Positions 6,820 through 10,709 of a stretch of 10,709 nt of DNA are shown piece by piece. The notes below the pieces were generated by a model. It did no database searches and was not told where the DNA came from. It was given only the letters and a program-made list of their open reading frames with translations. Every line of letters begins with the position of its first letter. Within the stretch, counting starts at the first letter, position 1. The DNA is from Chloroflexia bacterium (GTDB taxonomy: Bacteria; Chloroflexota; Chloroflexia; Thermomicrobiales; UBA6265): assembly GCA_013698495.1 (NCBI GenBank), contig JACCUV010000372.1:1-10709 (forward strand). Reading direction: 5' to 3'. A program made the translations under genes and the position numbers.

Positions 6820-6921
6820 CGTCATTCCGACGAAGGAGGAATCCCCCGACCCAGTCGGTACATTGCAAATACCGCTACGGTATCCAGCGGGGCCGGGATT
6901 CCTCGCAGGCTCGGAATGACG
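6820..6921. repeat. Dispersed palindromic (REP/MITE-like) inverted-repeat element
   Basis: The left arm (6820-6845) begins CGTCATTCCGA and ends GAGGAATCCC. The right arm (6895-6921) reads the reverse: GGGATTCCTC ... TCGGAATGACG. The outer 11 bp and the inner 10 bp of the arms pair perfectly around a short non-matching centre (CGAAG against GCCTGC). The 49-nt middle is unrelated. The element lies between the convergent ends of the cupin and GH2 genes, where the foldback could also serve as a bidirectional 3'-end structure. Similar 'GTCATTCCGAGC...GAGGAATC' palindromes are known to me as dispersed repeats in several bacterial phyla. No transposase is encoded. Confidence 0.75.
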
Positions 6922-7021
6922 GTCAAGGAGCTATCATGCATGGCGCCTCAGGCATGATCCAGTGTTGGACCGCCTCGCCACGAGTGACCGAACGAAGTGG
7001 TCTCGCCGACGTGGCTTTCGG
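6922..7021. other. Non-coding spacer with two further small inverted repeats
   Basis: Between the palindromic element and the GH2 stop there is no convincing gene. It contains ATCATGC / GCATGAT (6933-6939 and 6952-6958, 12-nt loop). It also holds a looser foldback at 6977-7015 (GCCA, CGAG and ACC pairing with GGT, CTCG and TGGC around a 9-nt loop, with bulges). The second could end GH2 transcription, since it lies just past that stop on the minus strand. Confidence 0.35.
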
Positions 7022-8818
7022 CTATGTAGACGCGACCTTACTCCGATTCCCGCGGGTGATCGCTCGCAGCGTTTCGATCGGCGCCTTCGGTACTCGACCC
7101 GCAGTCAACAACCCGTTTGTTTCCTGCTCCGTATCGGTTAGTTGGGTATAGCAGAATCCACACAGGAGTTCCGACTCTGAAAGTGCATCAGTCAGCGCCC
7201 GGTACTGCTCGACGAATTCCTCGCTGGTCCGTACCTTGCCGTATCCGAACCAGGCCTCGTCGGCGTCGGGGGCCAAACTTACGCCACCGAATTCGGTGAC
7301 CATCACCGGTTTCCCGCTGGTTTCAAAGTCGCCGATCACAATGTGACGACCACCCGGGAAGAACGACGCGATTGTCGACTCCAGATCCGATTCGCTTCGG
7401 TAACGCTTTCGCAAGACTTCTGGATCCCAGTTGTAGTCGTGAATCGTGAGCATGTCGCCGATCGTGTTCTCCCACCCGTCGTTGCCAACCACTGGCCGGG
7501 TCCCATCGAGCGCGTGGGTGCGGTGATACGCGGCTTTGACCGCCTGCTGCTGAACAGTCGAATTGCCAACTTCGCTGATACCCCAACTTTCATTGAATGG
7601 GACCCAGGCGACGATTGAGGGGTGGTTGCGATCGCGCACGACGGCTTCAGTCCACTCGTGGATATGCCGTTCGACCGCGCGCTCGCTGAACGCGAAGGCG
7701 CCCGCCATTTCCCCCCAAAGGAGGAGACCCAGCCTGTCCGCCCAATACAGGAAGCGAGGATCCTCCACTTTCTGGTGAATCCGCGCGCCGTTGAAGCCAA
7801 GTTCGAGGATGAGCTCCACCTCGCGTTTCAACGCCGCTGGCGATGTTGCCGCGAGTTGACTCTCTGGCCAGTATCCCTGGTTCAACACGAATCTCAGGAA
7901 CGCGGACCGGCCGTTGATCAGGAACGCTCGTCCCGATAGCTCGATCGTGCGCAGGCCGAGATAGGTTTCAACCACATCGTTACTTGTCTCACCGTGCAGG
8001 GTGATCGTCGCGCCAATCAGGTTGGGACGATCGGGGGACCAGAGGAGCCGACCGTGCTGCATCGTTCGCGGCCCCGAGCCGAGCCCGAGACTGCCGCGCA
8101 CCGCACGGGATGCAGCCGTGACCGTTGTTGAGGAAATCATCTCTCCCTCGAACTCCAACTCAATAGTGAGTGTGGAATCCTGGTTCGGCGTTTGGGAGAG
8201 TTCAATCTCGTAGTCGACCAGCGATCGACTCGCGTCGTAGGTCCATTTGAAACCGAGCACACGCGTCCGGGGCGCCGTTTCCAACCAAACAGGCTGCCAG
8301 ATTCCGCTTGTGCGGTGATACCAGATGACGTGGGGTTCCGGTTCCCAATCCTGTTTGCCACGCGGTTGCTCAGCGTCAACTGGGTCGTCGAACGCCCGCA
8401 CCACCAGCCAGTGTTCGGCCCCGGCGGCAGCGAGCGCATCGGTCACGTCGAACGAGAAAGGAGTGTGGCCGCCTGTGTGCTCCCCAACATGGGCTCCATC
8501 GACCCAGACCGTGGCGTGATAATCCACGGCCCCGAAGTTCACGATCAGGCGGTCGTCTGCGTTGTCTCGCGCATCGCGAAACTGACGCGCGTACCAGCAG
8601 ATCGGATGGTACGACTTGTCATTGACTCCACTGAGTTCCGATTCTGGAGGAAACGGTATCCGGATTGTTCGATCGAGCAGCTCAGCTTGTGCGAACCATT
8701 GCTCGCGCAATCCCGCATCGTCTTCGTCGAAGCGGAATCGCCAGTCGCCGCAGAGGTCGACCCACCCGGGCCGCGAAAACTGAGGGTTTGGGGAATCGGC
8801 CAGCCGCTCGATCAACAT
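7022..8818 (-). CDS. Glycoside hydrolase family 2 protein
   Basis: A 598-aa retaining exo-glycosidase of the beta-galactosidase/beta-glucuronidase family. Domains in order: N-terminal jelly-roll sugar-binding domain (about 15-185, with WYARQF, VNFGAVDYHATVWVDG and TGGHTPFSFDVTD), Ig-like beta-sandwich (about 190-290), and a TIM barrel (about 293-598). The acid/base is Glu410 in VPFNESWG and the nucleophile Glu509 in VMVTEFGG; GFNGARIHQKVEDPRFLYWADRLG and CGFCYTQLTDTEQETNGL are typical barrel segments. There is no signal peptide, so it probably acts on imported oligosaccharides or glycosides in the cytoplasm. Specificity cannot be read. It starts at ATG 8818 with GGAG seven bases upstream. No transporter or other sugar gene is adjacent, so it looks like a solitary gene. 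Confidence 0.93.
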   Translation of the reverse strand: MLIERLADSPNPQFSRPGWVDLCGDWRFRFDEDDAGLREQWFAQAELLDRTIRIPFPPESELSGVNDKSYHPICWYARQFRDARDNADDRLIVNFGAVDYHATVWVDGAHVGEHTGGHTPFSFDVTDALAAAGAEHWLVVRAFDDPVDAEQPRGKQDWEPEPHVIWYHRTSGIWQPVWLETAPRTRVLGFKWTYDASRSLVDYEIELSQTPNQDSTLTIELEFEGEMISSTTVTAASRAVRGSLGLGSGPRTMQHGRLLWSPDRPNLIGATITLHGETSNDVVETYLGLRTIELSGRAFLINGRSAFLRFVLNQGYWPESQLAATSPAALKREVELILELGFNGARIHQKVEDPRFLYWADRLGLLLWGEMAGAFAFSERAVERHIHEWTEAVVRDRNHPSIVAWVPFNESWGISEVGNSTVQQQAVKAAYHRTHALDGTRPVVGNDGWENTIGDMLTIHDYNWDPEVLRKRYRSESDLESTIASFFPGGRHIVIGDFETSGKPVMVTEFGGVSLAPDADEAWFGYGKVRTSEEFVEQYRALTDALSESELLCGFCYTQLTDTEQETNGLLTAGRVPKAPIETLRAITRGNRSKVAST

Positions 8819-8846
8819 TCATGTTCTCCATCGGTCCCTAGCCACC

Positions 8847-8855
8847 TCTATACCA
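8847..8855 (-). promoter_or_regulatory. Possible extended -10 promoter of the GH2 gene
   Basis: The minus strand reads TGGTATAGA, an extended -10 (TGn plus TATAGA), placing a transcription start about 22 nt before the GH2 ATG. A TTGTCC lies further upstream but at about 21 nt, too far for a normal -35. The 88-nt gap to the metallopeptidase stop leaves room for this promoter. Confidence 0.35.
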
Positions 8856-8906
8856 CAACCGTGTGATCTCCGGGACAACGTCGTCACCGAGCAGCGTAGG
8901 GCCTCA

Positions 8907-10178
8907 TCAGGTTCGGGGGTCTCGACCGAGTGCCTCGAGCACCGCTTCGAGCGTGTTGCCGTCTGGCGCCTGCACGTATGTCACCGCCGTGCCGTCAAGC
9001 ACGATCTGGACCACGGCCTCATCCGCCAGGATGAGGACCGAGTCACCCTCCGCTTCCGGATCGGCATCCAGGCGGAAACCTTCGCGGACCGCGAGGGCGG
9101 TCGCGAACTCTGCGGCATCTTCCTCGGTGTCCCATTCCGTGCTCCAGGCAATGACAGCGTCATCGTCGTTGGCGACCACCGTGTAGGCGTCGCCACCCCA
9201 ACCCTCTGAGGCGACCTGGACCTGGTCTTCGCTCATATCGGCATCCGACAGAACCACGGAAATCAGGAACTGGCCCATCGTGTCGTCGTCAAGCGTGCGC
9301 CATTCGTCCCCCAGCGCTTCGGAGAGATCCGGCACGCGCACGTCGATTCCTCCTTCGCCATCGAGATACTTTTCCGGGTGAAGAATCTGCTCCGTTGTCG
9401 TCGGTGGATTCTCGTAGGCTTCGTTGATCAGGTCCCAACCACCTTCGTCGAAGAGATACTGGGCGAAGACCTGGCCCTCGGTGTACGGAAAAAGCAACGT
9501 CGCAACGAGAATCGGTGGCGCACGGTCGAGCGATTCTGTCGACACGTCGTTCGACTCAAGTTCATCGAGGAACAGACGAGCCAGCCGCACATCGCTCAGG
9601 ATGTAGTCGATCTGGGCGAGCGTGGCGTCGCCCTCGATCAGCGCGGTGATCGCCAGTGATTCGTCGCTTGTGCCCTCGATCCGAATGTCGGTGTATATCT
9701 CAAGATCGAAATGCTGGTCCTGCAGGGCATGTACGGCCTCGTGCGCAAAAGTCACCCTGTCGCTGACACTCAATTCATCGCCATCGCCATCGCCATCGCC
9801 CGAACGCACGACCACCATTTCGTCGGTCTCCGGGTCGTAATACCCGGCAACCTGCTCGCCCAGGAGATCGACGAACAACTCACCCAAATCGTCTTCCGGA
9901 TTCAATAGTCCGAAGGCGACGAGCACCCGTTGATCGTCCTCGCGTTCTTCAAGCGGATAGTCCTCTTCGAGGTCCTCTCGCGTTTCTTCCCGCAACTCGT
10001 CCCTGGACTTCTCGTCGACTTCGAGCGGATCGAGGAGCTCAAGTTCCCGAATCTCCGCCACTTCATCGGCGATCTCGTTGTAGATCTCCTGATTGTCCTG
10101 CGCGAATGCGGTTCCCAGCATCAACGGAACTGCCAGGAATCCCAACGCGAACGCAGACTTTGAGGAGCGAGTCTTCAT
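8907..10178 (-). CDS. Secreted acidic putative zinc metallopeptidase (HEXXH)
   Basis: A 423-aa protein. I chose ATG 10178 because a signal peptide begins there (KTR..K, hydrophobic FALGFLAVPLMLG, AFA before Gln27) and AAGGGG lies eight bases upstream; the frame runs to 10256 but adds only a non-signal leader. The mature part is very rich in Asp and Glu, with a charged helix-like stretch at 55-83. The centre carries TFAHEAVHALQDQHFDLE (HEAVH 146-150) and, 36 residues after the first His, EGDA (Glu182), as in gluzincin-type sites (HEXXH plus a downstream Glu). It resembles an uncharacterised family of exported 'HE..HALQDQHF' proteins seen in Actinobacteria and Chloroflexota, for which I know no proven substrate. 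The last 100 residues form a separate alpha/beta module with repeated 'AVI/VLI' strands. A GDGDGDGD tract (127-134) precedes the active site. Zinc binding is inferred, proteolysis unproven. Confidence 0.8.
   Translation of the reverse strand: MKTRSSKSAFALGFLAVPLMLGTAFAQDNQEIYNEIADEVAEIRELELLDPLEVDEKSRDELREETREDLEEDYPLEEREDDQRVLVAFGLLNPEDDLGELFVDLLGEQVAGYYDPETDEMVVVRSGDGDGDGDELSVSDRVTFAHEAVHALQDQHFDLEIYTDIRIEGTSDESLAITALIEGDATLAQIDYILSDVRLARLFLDELESNDVSTESLDRAPPILVATLLFPYTEGQVFAQYLFDEGGWDLINEAYENPPTTTEQILHPEKYLDGEGGIDVRVPDLSEALGDEWRTLDDDTMGQFLISVVLSDADMSEDQVQVASEGWGGDAYTVVANDDDAVIAWSTEWDTEEDAAEFATALAVREGFRLDADPEAEGDSVLILADEAVVQIVLDGTAVTYVQAPDGNTLEAVLEALGRDPRT
9776..9799. repeat. Hexanucleotide tandem repeat (CATCGC)4 inside a gene
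   Basis: Four perfect copies of CATCGC, followed by one further C. They lie in frame within the metallopeptidase gene and encode alternating Gly-Asp about 12 residues before the HEXXH motif. Slippage would add or remove whole Gly-Asp pairs without shifting the frame. Confidence 0.85.
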
Positions 10179-10192
10179 CCTGTTGACCCCTT

Positions 10193-10241
10193 TTGGCGAC
10201 ACAGTTCGCCTCGAATTGTTTGCCAGACAGCGCCAACTGTG
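10193..10241. promoter_or_regulatory. Overlapping inverted repeats between divergent genes
   Basis: TTGGCG (10193-10198) can pair with CGCCAA (10231-10236). CACAGTT (10200-10206) can pair with AACTGTG (10235-10241). The right-hand partners overlap by two bases, so full pairing of both is exclusive. They lie in the 107-nt spacer between the metallopeptidase ATG (10178) and the S9 peptidase GTG (10286). They could be a shared operator or a 5'-UTR structure for the minus-strand gene. I see no convincing promoter hexamers. Confidence 0.3.
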
Positions 10242-10270
10242 CTTCATTGCAATCAAGATGGAGTCAGCGC

Positions 10271-10276
10271 AGGAGG
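10271..10276 (+). promoter_or_regulatory. Ribosome binding site of the S9-type peptidase gene
   Basis: A perfect AGGAGG nine bases before GTG 10286. It decides this start, because the ATG at 10258 is in another frame. Confidence 0.65.
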
Positions 10277-10285
10277 CATTTCATT

Positions 10286-10709
10286 GTGACGATCGCTACC
10301 GAACTGGACCTTGAAGAACTCAAGCAGCGCGCAGCGCGGTACTTCGACCGACCGTCGTTCAGTATGCCAGCATTCATCGACAACCACACGATCGCGATCC
10401 TCGACGATCGCACCGGCGTCCCTCAATTGAGCCTGGTTGACATCGCAAAAGACCATGTCGACTCGGTCACATCCTTCAATGAGCGATTGCAGTCGCTTTT
10501 TGCCTGCGCGAGCGGAGCTGTCGTCTTCGGCATGGATACCGGTGGAGACGAACGACAACAAATCTGGACGATCCCTCAAACCGGCGACAAACCGCGAAAA
10601 CTGACCGACCGACTGGATGCGATACACGAACCGGGCGTCGTTTCGGCCGATGGACGCTTTGCGCTGGTCAAGTCCAACGCGAGGGACGAGTCGACCTTCG
10701 ATGTAGTCG
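10286..10709 (+). CDS. S9 prolyl-oligopeptidase-like protein, N-terminal part
   Basis: An open frame runs from GTG 10286 to the window end (141 codons, 3' end missing), preceded by AGGAGG. The visible part begins MTIATELDLEELKQRAARYF and then reads like the beta-propeller of S9-family serine peptidases: a strand ending VVFGMDTGGDERQQIWTIP followed by KPRKLTD, which matches the recurrent 'D.gGdE..qlw....G....LT' blade pattern, and then the next blade VVSADGRFALVKSNARDE. No signal peptide is seen, so it is probably cytoplasmic. The catalytic alpha/beta-hydrolase domain would lie beyond the window, so activity cannot be judged. It is divergent from the secreted metallopeptidase. The propeller call is good; other propeller-bearing hydrolases are possible. 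Confidence 0.7.
   Translation, partial: MTIATELDLEELKQRAARYFDRPSFSMPAFIDNHTIAILDDRTGVPQLSLVDIAKDHVDSVTSFNERLQSLFACASGAVVFGMDTGGDERQQIWTIPQTGDKPRKLTDRLDAIHEPGVVSADGRFALVKSNARDESTFDVV

Noticed and set aside
6804..7151. Plus-strand open frame running through the palindromic element into the GH2 gene
   Set aside because: It consists of repeat sequence and GH2 antisense, with no ribosome binding site and no protein-like pattern.
9345..9361. GATTCCTCCTTCG inside the metallopeptidase gene, matching the repeat arm in reverse
   Set aside because: Only 13 bases match, and they are the ordinary codons of a Gly-Glu-Gly-Gly-Ile stretch; best explained by chance.
10253..10627. Minus-strand open frame opposite the S9 peptidase start
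   Set aside because: It conflicts with the better-supported plus-strand gene (AGGAGG plus propeller pattern) and has no recognisable features.

Overview
This is a GC-rich (roughly 60% by eye), densely coded bacterial chromosomal segment. It holds ten genes, two of them cut by the window edges. There is no sign of phage, transposase, CRISPR array, rRNA or tRNA. The gene mix is a metal-independent-looking phosphotriesterase relative, a short Ppx/GppA phosphatase, a complex I NDUFA9-like SDR protein, a cytosolic GH2 enzyme, a secreted HEXXH protein and an S9-type peptidase. Together with a dispersed palindromic repeat of the 'GTCATTCCGA...GAGGAATC' type, this suggests a Chloroflexota-like (possibly Thermomicrobia-related) bacterium. 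That placement is inference from general familiarity and has low confidence.

Layout. 1-771 (+): the 3' part of a phosphotriesterase-superfamily gene in which every metal-ligand position visible in the window is substituted. 991-1227 (+): a small protein I do not recognise. 1257-6292 (all on the minus strand, transcribed right to left): metallophosphoesterase, Ppx/GppA phosphatase, NDUFA9-like NAD(P)-binding protein, dihydrolipoamide dehydrogenase, then ammonia-dependent NAD+ synthetase. The first three are almost certainly one translationally coupled operon (gaps of 1 and 10 nt). The last two follow after gaps of 127 and 62 nt and may have their own promoters. 6400-6771 (+): a small manganese-HNL-like cupin. 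6820-6921: a 102-bp inverted-repeat element between two convergent genes. 7022-8818 (-): a glycoside hydrolase family 2 enzyme. 8907-10178 (-): a secreted, strongly acidic putative zinc metallopeptidase with an in-frame hexanucleotide repeat next to its active site. 10286-10709 (+): the start of an S9 prolyl-oligopeptidase-like protein, divergent from the metallopeptidase and cut by the window end.

How the genes fit together. The central block is housekeeping in character: NAD+ synthesis, an NAD+-linked flavoprotein disulfide reductase, an SDR protein of the type associated with complex I, and two phosphatases (one likely acting on polyphosphate or (p)ppGpp, one a calcineurin-like phosphoesterase). 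The flanks are catabolic or accessory: GH2, cupin, two peptidases and the degenerate phosphotriesterase.

I do not see a clear multi-gene novel system. The most interesting points are the ligand-less phosphotriesterase relative, the shortened NAD-binding loop in the lipoamide dehydrogenase, the dispersed palindromic repeat with a solitary half-copy, and the uncharacterised acidic HEXXH protein with its (CATCGC)4 tract.
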